From contig DATIGE010000018.1 of NCBI GenBank assembly GCA_035454885.1, positions 1-63,354 of the forward strand: 63,354 bases of DNA. Direction: 5' to 3'. The notes below the pieces were generated by a model, which ran no database searches, was not told the DNA's origin, and worked only from the letters and a program-made list of their open reading frames with translations. The translations under genes and the position numbers were made by a program. The first letter of the stretch is position 1. Each line of letters opens with the position of its first letter. Below, piece after piece: positions 55,825 through 63,354 of this stretch. The stretch comes from a bacterium (GTDB lineage Bacteria > UBA10199 > JACPAL01 > GCA-016699445).

Positions 55825-57333
55825 ATGAATCCTCGCTGGGCCAAGGCCCTTGAATCCGCTCTGGGCAAGGAGCGCGTGGCGGTCGACCCCGCCAGCCGGC
55901 TTCTCTACGCGCGCGACATGATGTCTGGAGGTCTTTTGGAGGAGAAGGCGCGGCATGAGCCACACCTCCCACAAGCCGTTTGCCGGCCGGCATCCGTCTC
56001 CCACATCCGCGGGATCCTGGCCGTCGCCCGCCGCCACGGCGTTCCCGTCGTTCCCTTCGGCGCCGGGTCGGGCGTGTCGGGGGGGACGAATCCCGTCCGC
56101 GGCGGCATCATGCTCGACTTGAAAAGTTTCACCCGGCTGGGACCGATCGAGGAGAGGGGCGGCCGGTTTTACGTGACCGCCGAAAGCGGGATCCTGGGCC
56201 AGCACCTGGAGCGCGACCTGAACGCCCGCGGCTTCACGCTCGGACACTTTCCGTCCTCCATCCTTTGCGCGACCGTCGGAGGGTATCTCGCCTGCCGCTC
56301 GGCCGGACAGCTCTCCTCCAAGTACGGCAAGATCGAGGATATGACGGACGCCGTCGAGGTCGTGCTGGCCTCCGGCGAGGTCGTTCCCTTCGGCGGGCGC
56401 CTGAAAAAATTTCCGGGCCTCAGACCCGAAGACGTCTTCATCGGCAGCGAAGGCTGCCTGGGCGTCTTTACGCGAGCGCGATTCCGAGTCTTTCCGCTCC
56501 CCCCCGCGACCCTTTACCGGGGCTTGAGTTTCCGGCGCGTGGAGGACGCCCTGACCGCCGTCCGCCAGATCATGCAAAGCGGCCTTCGTCCCGCCGTCGT
56601 CCGCCTCTACGATCCTGTTGATTCGCTCCTCCTGAAACACGGGTATAAAAAAAAGAACCGGTCCCGATCCCGTTCAAAGACCGGCGGGCGCGCCGACTGG
56701 CACTATCCCCTCCTCCTCAGCCGGCCGTCCCTCGTCCAAAAACTCGTTGAACGCGCGTCGTCCGAGGCCCTTCTCATTCTGGGGTTCGAGGGGGACGCCG
56801 AATTGGCGCGCGAGATGGAACGCCAGGCGCTGCGCCACGCCGCGACCCTGCGCGCCAAGGACCTGGGCCCCGAGCCGGGCCAGCACTGGCACGACCACCG
56901 TTACAGCGTTTCGTTCAAGATGCCGCGGCTCTTCGCCAACGGGTGCTACGTGGACACGATCGAGACGGCGACGACCTGGGACAACCTTCAGGCCCTCTAC
57001 GACGGCATGCGCGAGGCCCTCATGCGGCGGGTCTTGGTATTGGCGCACTTTTCACACGCCTATCCGGAGGGGTGCTCGATCTACTTCACCGTGGTCGGCA
57101 AGTGCCGCGGTCCCGAGGAGGATCTCAAGACCTACGGAGAGATTTGGCACGACGCCATGGAAGTCTGTCTCGGTCTCGGCGCGACGATCAGCCATCATCA
57201 CGGGATCGGTCTTCTCAAGGCCAAGTTTCTGCCGAGGGAACTGGGAGGGGCCATGCCGCTCTTTCGCGACATCAAGAAAGGGCTCGACCCCTGGAACATC
57301 CTGAATCCGGGAAAAATGGGGCTCGGCTCATGA
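55825..57333 (+). CDS. FAD-linked oxidase family protein, alkyldihydroxyacetonephosphate synthase-like or GlcD-like
   Basis: The protein has 502 residues. PCMH-type FAD domain: VPFGAGSGVSGGTNPVRGG, FTLGHFPSS, LACRSAGQLSSKYGKIEDM. C-terminal region: DTIETATTWDNLQALY, LAHFSHAYPEGCSIYFT and ATISHHHGIGLLKAKFLPRE. The THLGH-type loop, SAGQ..S-YG-IEDM and HHHG triad favour alkyl-DHAP synthase of ether-lipid synthesis; the downstream GlcE-like and GlcF-like genes favour a glycolate/lactate dehydrogenase-type complex. It ends in an ATGA overlap with the next gene. Confidence 0.75.
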   Translation: MNPRWAKALESALGKERVAVDPASRLLYARDMMSGGLLEEKARHEPHLPQAVCRPASVSHIRGILAVARRHGVPVVPFGAGSGVSGGTNPVRGGIMLDLKSFTRLGPIEERGGRFYVTAESGILGQHLERDLNARGFTLGHFPSSILCATVGGYLACRSAGQLSSKYGKIEDMTDAVEVVLASGEVVPFGGRLKKFPGLRPEDVFIGSEGCLGVFTRARFRVFPLPPATLYRGLSFRRVEDALTAVRQIMQSGLRPAVVRLYDPVDSLLLKHGYKKKNRSRSRSKTGGRADWHYPLLLSRPSLVQKLVERASSEALLILGFEGDAELAREMERQALRHAATLRAKDLGPEPGQHWHDHRYSVSFKMPRLFANGCYVDTIETATTWDNLQALYDGMREALMRRVLVLAHFSHAYPEGCSIYFTVVGKCRGPEEDLKTYGEIWHDAMEVCLGLGATISHHHGIGLLKAKFLPRELGGAMPLFRDIKKGLDPWNILNPGKMGLGS

Positions 57334-57890
57334 TCGACAAGACCTCCCTTCTCGTAACCTGTGAGGCCGGCGAGGGTCTCGTCGATCTCGAGAAGCGGCT
57401 CAACCGCGAAGGTCTCAGCCTCGGCTACCGTCCGCAGGGACGGGTTTCGACCCTCCGCGAGGCTTTGGAACACCGCATCCCCAACCGCGACGCCCTCCTC
57501 TACGGGGGCATCGACGACCTCTGCGTCTCCCTCCAGGCCGCGCGGAAGGGCGAGACGATCGCGACCCGGAACGTCCCGCGCGCGTCCACGGGACCCGACT
57601 TCAAAAAGATCCTGATCGGATCGGGAAGGCGCCACGCTAGGCTTCTCAAGGCGGTCCTCAGGGTCCATCCCCTGCCGGCGGCGCGCGAGACCCTTCGCCT
57701 CGCCTGGAGGGAGAAGAAAAACCGCGACGCCTTTCTGAAGGCCTTCTGGGGCTCGGGAATCCGGCCGGCGCGCTTTCGGGCGGGCCCCCGGTCGGTCACG
57801 GTCTCATTGGAGGGCTCCAAGGAGATGACCTCGGCCGAGAAGAGATGCCTGCAAAAGATCGCGAAAGAGACGCGGGGAAAGATCCTGTGA
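57330..57890 (+). CDS. Half-size FAD-domain protein (GlcE-like)
   Basis: The protein has 186 residues from ATG 57330, overlapping by 4 bases. It matches only part of a PCMH FAD domain: CEAGEGLVDLEKRLNREGLSL, RNVPRASTGPDFKKILIGSG and HPLPAARETLRLAW. The N-terminal FAD-pyrophosphate loop is missing, so it may bind FAD only with a partner. GlcE is the corresponding subunit of glycolate oxidase. It is coupled by overlap to both neighbours. Confidence 0.65.
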   Translation: MIDKTSLLVTCEAGEGLVDLEKRLNREGLSLGYRPQGRVSTLREALEHRIPNRDALLYGGIDDLCVSLQAARKGETIATRNVPRASTGPDFKKILIGSGRRHARLLKAVLRVHPLPAARETLRLAWREKKNRDAFLKAFWGSGIRPARFRAGPRSVTVSLEGSKEMTSAEKRCLQKIAKETRGKIL

Positions 57891-58990
57891 AAGAACACGA
57901 ACAGGCGACCGCCCTGTGCAGCTTCTGCCCCAAGCTCTGCCGCTATTCTTGCCCCGTGGCCGACGCGGACAGGAACGAGGCGGTGACGCCGTGGGGCAAG
58001 ATGACGGCGATGAAGCGCGTGGAGGACAAGGAACTTCCGATGACGCCGGAGACGATGGGGCTCGCCTACAAGTGCCTCAACTGCCGGGCCTCGGAGTTCG
58101 CGTGCGAGCACGCCAACCCCGTGTCCCCCGCGCTCGACGCCTACCGCGTCCGCGCCTTCAAGGCGGACATGGCCCCCGCCGCCGTCGCCCCCTTCTGCGA
58201 AAAATTCCGGCGGCACAACAACCCCTACGGCCGCGACCTCCTGCCCGTCCTCCAGCGAAGATTTCCGCCGGCTCAATTCGCGGGCGCGGACGCGCACACG
58301 GTCTATTTTCCAGGTTGCGTCGAAATCGCCACGGACATCGCCACGACGGAAAAGACCCTTCGTCTCCTCGATCTGCCCCTCTACCCCGAACCCATCCAGT
58401 GCTGCGGCTACCCCCTCTTCGCCGCCGGCGACTGGCAGGATTTTTCGGAACTCGCGGAGGTCAACCGCCACGCCCTCAACCGCTACGATCGCATCGTCAC
58501 GGGGGCGCCGCAGTGCCTGTACACGATGGAGACCTTGTACCGGTCGGCGGGGCACCGGGTCCGAGCGAGGTTTCAGCACGTGAGCGAGTATCTCACCTCC
58601 CCCGGAGCCCCCTCCTTAACAAGGAGGGGGTTGGGGGAGGTGGCCTACCACGATCCCTGTTACCTCGGCCGCTACCGAAAGACCTACGAAGAACCACGCC
58701 GGCTCATCGAACGCGTTTCGGGAAAACCTCCCATCGAATTCCTCCTCAACCGCGAGGAGGGTTACTGCTGCGGCGGCGGCGGCCTCCTGCCCGTTTCGTA
58801 TCCGGAGACGGCGGACGCGATCACGAAGACCCGGGTCGCTCAGTTTAGGGAGACGGGCGCCGAACTCCTCGTGACAAGCTGCCCCACCTGTGTTGAAAGA
58901 TTCCGCAAGTTCGGCGTGGAGGCGAAGAGTCTCGTCGATTACCTCGTGGACGCAGATGAAACAAAAAGAAAAAGTCTTCGTCGTCGTTAA
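57887..58990 (+). CDS. Fe-S oxidoreductase with two cysteine-rich CCG domains (GlcF-like)
   Basis: The protein is 367 residues from GTG 57887, overlapping the previous stop. A N-terminal Fe-S motif (CSFCPKLCRYSCP) and a second cluster (CLNCRASEFACEHANP) precede two CCG domains: VYFPGCVEI...CCGYPLFAAG and AYHDPCYLGRYR...CCGGGGLLPV, with CPTC near the end. It passes electrons from the flavoproteins to the quinone pool or another carrier. An in-frame palindromic insert (about residues 237-252) sits just before the second CCG domain. The cluster as a whole is a three-subunit flavin/Fe-S dehydrogenase. Confidence 0.88.
   Translation: MKEHEQATALCSFCPKLCRYSCPVADADRNEAVTPWGKMTAMKRVEDKELPMTPETMGLAYKCLNCRASEFACEHANPVSPALDAYRVRAFKADMAPAAVAPFCEKFRRHNNPYGRDLLPVLQRRFPPAQFAGADAHTVYFPGCVEIATDIATTEKTLRLLDLPLYPEPIQCCGYPLFAAGDWQDFSELAEVNRHALNRYDRIVTGAPQCLYTMETLYRSAGHRVRARFQHVSEYLTSPGAPSLTRRGLGEVAYHDPCYLGRYRKTYEEPRRLIERVSGKPPIEFLLNREEGYCCGGGGLLPVSYPETADAITKTRVAQFRETGAELLVTSCPTCVERFRKFGVEAKSLVDYLVDADETKRKSLRRR
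58594..58642 (+). repeat. Nested palindromic element inside the GlcF-like gene
   Basis: Outer arms CACCTCCCCC (58594-58603) and GGGGGAGGTG (58633-58642), inner arms CCCCCTCCTT (58608-58617) and AAGGAGGGGG (58621-58630) are all perfectly complementary, giving a near-continuous stem with small bulges. It is read in frame as TSPGAPSLTRRGLGEV. Short CCCCTCCTTAACAAGGAGGGG-type palindromes are common repeats between genes in many bacteria; here it lies in coding sequence. Confidence 0.8.
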
Positions 58991-59897
58991 TCCCCAGGCC
59001 GGGGGAGGACGCAGCCGGATCCTGTGGCCCCGGGCCGCCCAGGAATTGAAGAAAAAGCTCGGCGCCTTCGACTTCGAGGAGTCCACCGCCATCGGGCACG
59101 CGCAGTGCCTGGCCGCGGACGCGGCGAAGGCGGGGTACTCGCTCGTCATCGCCTACGGAGGAGACGGCACCGTCCACGAGGCCGCGAACGGTTTGATGGA
59201 GGCGGATGCGGATTCCCGGCCCGCCTTGGGGATCGTCTGCGTCGGGACGGGGGCCGACTTCGTCCGGACGTTGAACATCCCGTCCGGGCTTTCCGAGCAG
59301 GTCCGCATCGCGGCCGGCACGAAGTCCCGGCGCATCGACCTGGGCCGGGCCCGCTACACCGGGCTCTCGGGCGGCGTCGAGAGCCGCTACTTCATCAACA
59401 TCGCGAGCGCCGGCCTCGGCGCGGAGGTCGTCCGCCGGACGCCGCGCTTCCGGTCGTTCCTGGGACGAAAACCGGCCTACCTCGCGGCGACGTTGGACGC
59501 CTACCTCCATTGGAAGCCTCAAAGGGTGACGATCGCGACGGAGCACGGAACGTCGTCGGCCGTCGCGTGGCCCGACAAGCCCCTGATCGTCGCCGTCGCC
59601 AACGGGCGGTTCTTCGGCGGCGGGATGCCGATCGCCCCCGGGGCGGACCCCTCCGACGGCTATTTCGACCTGGTCGCGATCGGTCCGTTCCCCGCCTATC
59701 AGGTGCCGCTCGCGCTCACGCTCCTGTACTCCAAGCAGATCCACCGCCTAAAACAGGTGCGCCACGACCGCGTCCGTCGCGTCGAGCTCGCCTCCGAGGG
59801 GCGCGTGGACCTGGACATCGACGGCGAGCCGATCGGGTCGCTGCCCGCCGTCTTCGAGATCCTCCCCTCCGCGCTGGAGGTGAAGGCCCCCGCATGA
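58956..59897 (+). CDS. Diacylglycerol kinase family lipid kinase
   Basis: The protein has 313 residues from ATG 58956, overlapping the GlcF-like gene by 35 bases. Motifs: VVNPQAGGGRS, IAYGGDGTVHEAANGL and GTGADFVRTLNI; the end is typical (IDGEPIGSLPAVFEILPSAL). It phosphorylates diacylglycerol or a related lipid (sphingosine, ceramide) at the inner membrane. Its link to ether-lipid-type genes suggests an alkylglycerol or unusual lipid substrate, not provable here. It ends in an ATGA overlap. Confidence 0.92.
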   Translation: MKQKEKVFVVVNPQAGGGRSRILWPRAAQELKKKLGAFDFEESTAIGHAQCLAADAAKAGYSLVIAYGGDGTVHEAANGLMEADADSRPALGIVCVGTGADFVRTLNIPSGLSEQVRIAAGTKSRRIDLGRARYTGLSGGVESRYFINIASAGLGAEVVRRTPRFRSFLGRKPAYLAATLDAYLHWKPQRVTIATEHGTSSAVAWPDKPLIVAVANGRFFGGGMPIAPGADPSDGYFDLVAIGPFPAYQVPLALTLLYSKQIHRLKQVRHDRVRRVELASEGRVDLDIDGEPIGSLPAVFEILPSALEVKAPA

Positions 59898-60799
59898 AGC
59901 TGCTCCGCCTCCGCAAGGCCGACGCCCTGCCGCTCGCGCTCGCCGGTGCCTATTTCCTCTCCATCCATTGGACGATGGGACTCAGGCCCGAGCACCTCCT
60001 CCTCGCGGGGTTTCTCGTCGGGTGCTATTTTCTGCACGAGAAGTCGCGGCGGTTCGTCCTGGATTTTTTGCCCATCGCCTTCTTCGGCATCCTCTACGAT
60101 TTTCTGAGGATTTATCCCAAGGCCTGGGCGGGCCCGATCCACGTCCAGTGGCCTTTCGAACTCGAGCGGGCGCTCTTCGGCATCCCGTCCGGCGGCGACC
60201 GGGTCATCCCCTCGTTCTTTCTCCAAGACCACCACGCCGCCTTCTTGGACGTCGTCACGGGCCTGACCTATTCGCTCCACATGGTCATCCCGATCGGATT
60301 CGCCTTCTACGCCTGGATCAGGAACCGGGAGTTCGCACGGCGCTTCAACTGGACCTTCTTCATCGTCAACCTCCTCGCCTTCGCCACCTACATCGCCCTG
60401 CCGGTGGCGCCCCCCTGGTACGTCCAGGCCTTCGGGTTTCAGCCGGGCGATTGGTCCGTCGCCCCCCAGGCCGCGGGGCTGGTCCATTTCGACGCCTTGA
60501 TCGGCCACCCCTATTTCGAGGGGGTCTACGCCAAGAACGCCTGGGTGTTCGGCGCCATCCCCTCCATGCACGCCGGCTTCCCCTTCCTGGTGGTGTGGTA
60601 CGCCCGGACGATCCTCAAAAAGGGTTTGATCCCCCTCGTCTTCTTCATGCTCCTGGTCTGGTTCTCGGCGGTCTACCTGGCCCACCACTACGTGATTGAC
60701 CTCATCGCGGGCGTTTTCTATGTCTGCGTGGCCATTCTGATTCACCGCTTATTATGCCCCAACAAGAGGAAGGCCTCATCACACGCTTCGTCCGCCTGA
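59894..60799 (+). CDS. PAP2-family integral membrane protein, Aur1/inositol-phosphoceramide-synthase-like
   Basis: The protein has 301 residues with about six to eight membrane helices. It carries the PAP2 motif in its Aur1-like form: APPWYVQAFG, then SMHAGFPFLVVW and YLAHHYVIDLIAGVFYV (histidines and aspartate of the catalytic triad). Family members transfer phosphoinositol or other phospho-headgroups between lipids. It follows the lipid kinase with a 4-base overlap, so a lipid headgroup transfer is likely; the headgroup is unknown. Confidence 0.8.
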   Translation: MKLLRLRKADALPLALAGAYFLSIHWTMGLRPEHLLLAGFLVGCYFLHEKSRRFVLDFLPIAFFGILYDFLRIYPKAWAGPIHVQWPFELERALFGIPSGGDRVIPSFFLQDHHAAFLDVVTGLTYSLHMVIPIGFAFYAWIRNREFARRFNWTFFIVNLLAFATYIALPVAPPWYVQAFGFQPGDWSVAPQAAGLVHFDALIGHPYFEGVYAKNAWVFGAIPSMHAGFPFLVVWYARTILKKGLIPLVFFMLLVWFSAVYLAHHYVIDLIAGVFYVCVAILIHRLLCPNKRKASSHASSA

Positions 60800-63354
60800 C
60801 GCTTCGACGCCCGAAAGCCGCATTGGCCGTCGCCGCCCTGATGACGCTGGCGGCCGGATGGCTGACGCAGCGGATCGCCATCCGCTCCAATTTCAGCGAT
60901 CTCCTGCCGAACGACCATCCGAGCGTCGTGCAGGCCAAGGAGCTGGAAAAGATCGTGGGCGGAGCGAGTTTCGTCGTCGTCGCGGTGGAGGCCGGGAAGA
61001 CCCCCCGGGCCGCCGCGGCCGCCGACCGCTTTTTGACCGACCTCCGCGCCCGCCTGGAGCCGGCTCAGGCACGCCTGGGCCTGAGGTCGATCGACGACCG
61101 TCCGCCCTCGGACTTCCTCCGCAAATCGTCTCTGCTCTACCTGTCGCTCGAGGACCTGGACCGGCTCCGGGAAAAGATCAAGTTCCGGATCGGTTCCGAG
61201 AAGCTGAAAAGAATGAAGCTTCTGATCGACTTCGACGAGGACTCGTTCGACCAGGACATCGACGAGATCAAAGGCCGGTACGCCACCTACCTGAATCCGG
61301 CGCCGCGCTACCAGAACAAGGACGGCACGCTGTTCGCCTCTCTCCTCAAGCCCGACTGGAGGACGACAGACGTCAACCGCACGCAAGACCTGCTCAAAGC
61401 GCTCGGGGACACGGTCGGCGGGTTGCATCCGGAACGTTACGACCCGAGCCTCAATGTCCGCTTCACGGGCCCCTACGTCAAGCAGGCCACGCAGAAAAAA
61501 ATCCTCTTGAAGGACGCCGCCCTCGTTTCCTCGCTTTCGTTCATCGGCTCACTGCTTTACCTCATCTTCCACTTCCGCCGGAAGCGGGCGGTTTTCCTGA
61601 TCGGCGTCCCTTTGGTGATGAGCCAGATCTGGTCGCTGGGGGCCGCCTATCTCCTGTTCGGCTCGCTCAATCTTTTCAGTTCCGCCACCTGCGCGATCCT
61701 GCTGGGATTGGCGGCGGACTACGGCATCCACTTCTATTCGGAATATCAGCGGCACCGGAATCTGGGCGAGAACGCGGAAGAGGCCCTGGCCACGTCGATC
61801 GGCCACCTCGGACGAGCCTTCGTAGCGGCCTCCTCGACCACCGCGGCGGCCTTCCTCGCGCTCGCCTTCTCGAGCTTCAAGGCCTTCCGCGAGACGGGAC
61901 TCATCGCGGGCATCGGCATCCTCCTGTGCGGCGCGGCCTTCGTTTTCGTCCTGCCTCCCCTCGCCCTGCTCATCGAGAGGCGCTTTCCGGAAAAGCTCAA
62001 GGCGCGCGTCACGTCCGCGGAATGGACCGAGGAACGGCAGCATTTTTCGCGACGCTGGATGCATTGGGTGTTCTCGCCCAAGAATCTCGTCCTGACGGGC
62101 GCCGTGCTGCTCCTGCCGTTCGCGGCCGTCCTTTTCGGGCGCCTCGGCTTCGACTTCAACCTGAACAACATCATGGGGCGCCCCGGGCTCCAAGAAACCA
62201 AGGAGCTGGACGGCCGCATCGACGGCATCTTCAACCATTCGGTGAATCCCGAGGTGGCGCTGGCCGCGAATTTCGAGGACGCGAAGAAGGTCGCGGGCAG
62301 AATCCGCGACGTCCAAGACAAGAACAAGGCCACGCCCGAAGGCACCACGATCCGCGGCGCCCTCTCCTTGGGCGATTTCGTCCCCGGCAACCAGGAGGCC
62401 AAGCTCGAAAAGATCGCGGCCATACGGTCTCTCTTCACGCCGGCCATCGTCAAAGCCCTGACGGGAGAGGACGCGAAGGCCTACGCCTCGCTCGAGCCGA
62501 TGCTCGATCCCAAACCCATCACGCTGGAGACGGTGCCCGACCAGATCAAGAGCAAGTTCCAGGACCGCGAGGGTTCGGTCGGCCGGATCGTGTTCATCTT
62601 CCCCAACTTCGACATGTCGCGCGCGGACCGTTTCATGCGCTTTGTGGAGGAGATCCGCGAGGTGCGCTGCGAGAGCTGCTCCGGCCCGTTTTACGCCTCC
62701 GGGGAGTCGACCGTCTTCTACGAAATCGTCAAGATGCTCTTCGTTCAAAGCCGTTACGTCATGGGTTTCACGCTCGCGATGCTCCTGGCCGCCCTTTGGA
62801 TGAATTTCCACTCGCTCAAGGCGACCCTGACCGTCTTCGCCCCGCTCGTGGTGGGCCTCCTCGCCACCTTCGGATGGATGGCGCTCACCGGACTCAAGCT
62901 CAACATCATCAACATGGCGGCCATCCCGGTCATCCTGGGGACGGCCGACGACTACGGCGTCCATTTTTTCCAGCGCTACCTGGACGATCCCAAGGGCTCG
63001 CTCCACGACAGCTACAGCGTGACCTTTCGGCCCATCTTGGGAGCGGCGCTCACGACGCTGATCGGTTTCGGATCGCTGGCTTTCGCCGACATGGGCGGGA
63101 TACGGTCCTTCGGCATCGTCTGCGTGGTGGGCATCGGGCTCTGCACATTGACCACCCTTTTGTGGTTCCCGGCGCTGCTGGCGCTGCAAAAGAGGCGAAA
63201 GGAGAAACGCCTTCCGCGCGAAGAAAGCTTGAAAACGGCCAAACCCCTCACCCTCGCCCTCCTCTTGATGCTGGCGCCGTTGCCGGCCCTGGCCGCGGAT
63301 TACAGCACGGCCAATGTCCCCGTCGACGACCCCGTCTATCGCGACATCGACCGG
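60754..63354 (+). CDS. MMPL/RND-family exporter, frame open to the window end
   Basis: The reading frame starts at ATG 60754 (inside the previous gene, 46-base overlap) and runs without a stop to base 63354 (867 codons). It has a first membrane helix (ALAVAALMTLAAGWL), a periplasmic region, five or six helices around 250-430 (GLAADYGIHFYSEYQR), a second periplasmic region and a second helix set (GTADDYGVHFFQRYL, VVGIGLCTLTTLLWF). Such pumps move lipids or hopanoids across the inner membrane. After ALQKRRKEKR (about 63200) the frame goes on into a signal-peptide-like LTLALLLMLAPLPALA and NVPVDDPVYRDIDR; a TTG at 63229 may start a separate exported protein. Confidence 0.85.
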   Translation, partial: MPQQEEGLITRFVRLTLRRPKAALAVAALMTLAAGWLTQRIAIRSNFSDLLPNDHPSVVQAKELEKIVGGASFVVVAVEAGKTPRAAAAADRFLTDLRARLEPAQARLGLRSIDDRPPSDFLRKSSLLYLSLEDLDRLREKIKFRIGSEKLKRMKLLIDFDEDSFDQDIDEIKGRYATYLNPAPRYQNKDGTLFASLLKPDWRTTDVNRTQDLLKALGDTVGGLHPERYDPSLNVRFTGPYVKQATQKKILLKDAALVSSLSFIGSLLYLIFHFRRKRAVFLIGVPLVMSQIWSLGAAYLLFGSLNLFSSATCAILLGLAADYGIHFYSEYQRHRNLGENAEEALATSIGHLGRAFVAASSTTAAAFLALAFSSFKAFRETGLIAGIGILLCGAAFVFVLPPLALLIERRFPEKLKARVTSAEWTEERQHFSRRWMHWVFSPKNLVLTGAVLLLPFAAVLFGRLGFDFNLNNIMGRPGLQETKELDGRIDGIFNHSVNPEVALAANFEDAKKVAGRIRDVQDKNKATPEGTTIRGALSLGDFVPGNQEAKLEKIAAIRSLFTPAIVKALTGEDAKAYASLEPMLDPKPITLETVPDQIKSKFQDREGSVGRIVFIFPNFDMSRADRFMRFVEEIREVRCESCSGPFYASGESTVFYEIVKMLFVQSRYVMGFTLAMLLAALWMNFHSLKATLTVFAPLVVGLLATFGWMALTGLKLNIINMAAIPVILGTADDYGVHFFQRYLDDPKGSLHDSYSVTFRPILGAALTTLIGFGSLAFADMGGIRSFGIVCVVGIGLCTLTTLLWFPALLALQKRRKEKRLPREESLKTAKPLTLALLLMLAPLPALAADYSTANVPVDDPVYRDIDR

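Noticed and set aside
61549-63189. A 546-codon minus-strand open frame
   Set aside because: It mirrors the MMPL exporter; Asp/Glu/Arg/Gly-rich shadow with no domain pattern.

Overview
This is a gene-dense, GC-rich window of about 63 kb from a diderm bacterium. The Tol operon, an Omp85-like barrel protein, lipoprotein signals, TolB-type propellers and a secreted CSLREA protein with DUF4215 cysteine repeats (common in Myxococcota and other deltaproteobacterial lineages) suggest a deltaproteobacterium-like genome. The lineage is an inference from gene content, since no rRNA or tRNA gene is visible. Both ends cut genes. No stretch above 300 bases lacks a gene.

Layout. 1-3.5 kb: two near-identical exported cysteine-rich repeat proteins in tandem. 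3.4-11.3 kb: zinc-dependent phospholipase C-like protein, family 4 uracil-DNA glycosylase, a GAF-GGDEF cyclase, a SpoIID protein, a shortened QueA, a low-GC exported orphan, a frameshifted jelly-roll protein and IspH. 11.4-18.6 kb: lytic transglycosylase, tgt-yajC-secD-secF-recJ, and a coiled-coil protein closed by a strong terminator. 18.7-23.3 kb: queC, a DUF366-like gene, queE and dGTPase in four-base or near-contiguous coupling, then a HAD-like orphan. 23.2-34.1 kb: Slt, a protease-propeller-barrel protein, a cysteine-rich lipoprotein and a giant adenylate cyclase-AAA-TPR protein. 34.1-38.4 kb: a SAM-I riboswitch followed by two cysteine synthase-family enzymes, a threonine synthase-family enzyme, a NIL-domain protein, a JAMM protease and a MoaD/ThiS-like sulfur carrier. 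This looks like a protein-thiocarboxylate route to cysteine and homocysteine. 38.4-46 kb: an atypical radical SAM protein coupled to an SLC13-type transporter, an SDR, ATP sulfurylase and three orphans. 46-50.4 kb: tolQ-tolR-tolA/tonB-tolB and a Ppx/GppA phosphatase. 50.4-54 kb: two orphans and a lone response regulator. 54-63.4 kb: a lipid-flavoured cluster of GlpD, an alkyl-DHAP synthase/GlcD-like flavoprotein, a half-size flavin domain, a GlcF-like Fe-S protein, a diacylglycerol kinase, an Aur1-like PAP2 protein and an MMPL exporter whose frame runs on into a second signal peptide.

The most unusual features are small palindromic repeats. One family (GTAGGGGC ends) sits exactly at gene junctions, where it supplies the stop codon of the upstream gene, and also lies in frame inside queA, tgt and ppx at surface-linker positions. 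Other palindromic inserts lie in frame in the GlcF-like gene and possibly in dGTPase. Other leads are the DUF366-like protein in a queuosine operon, the QueA lacking its second domain, the SAM-regulated sulfur-carrier operon, and a repeated leader hairpin that holds the ribosome binding site in its loop.
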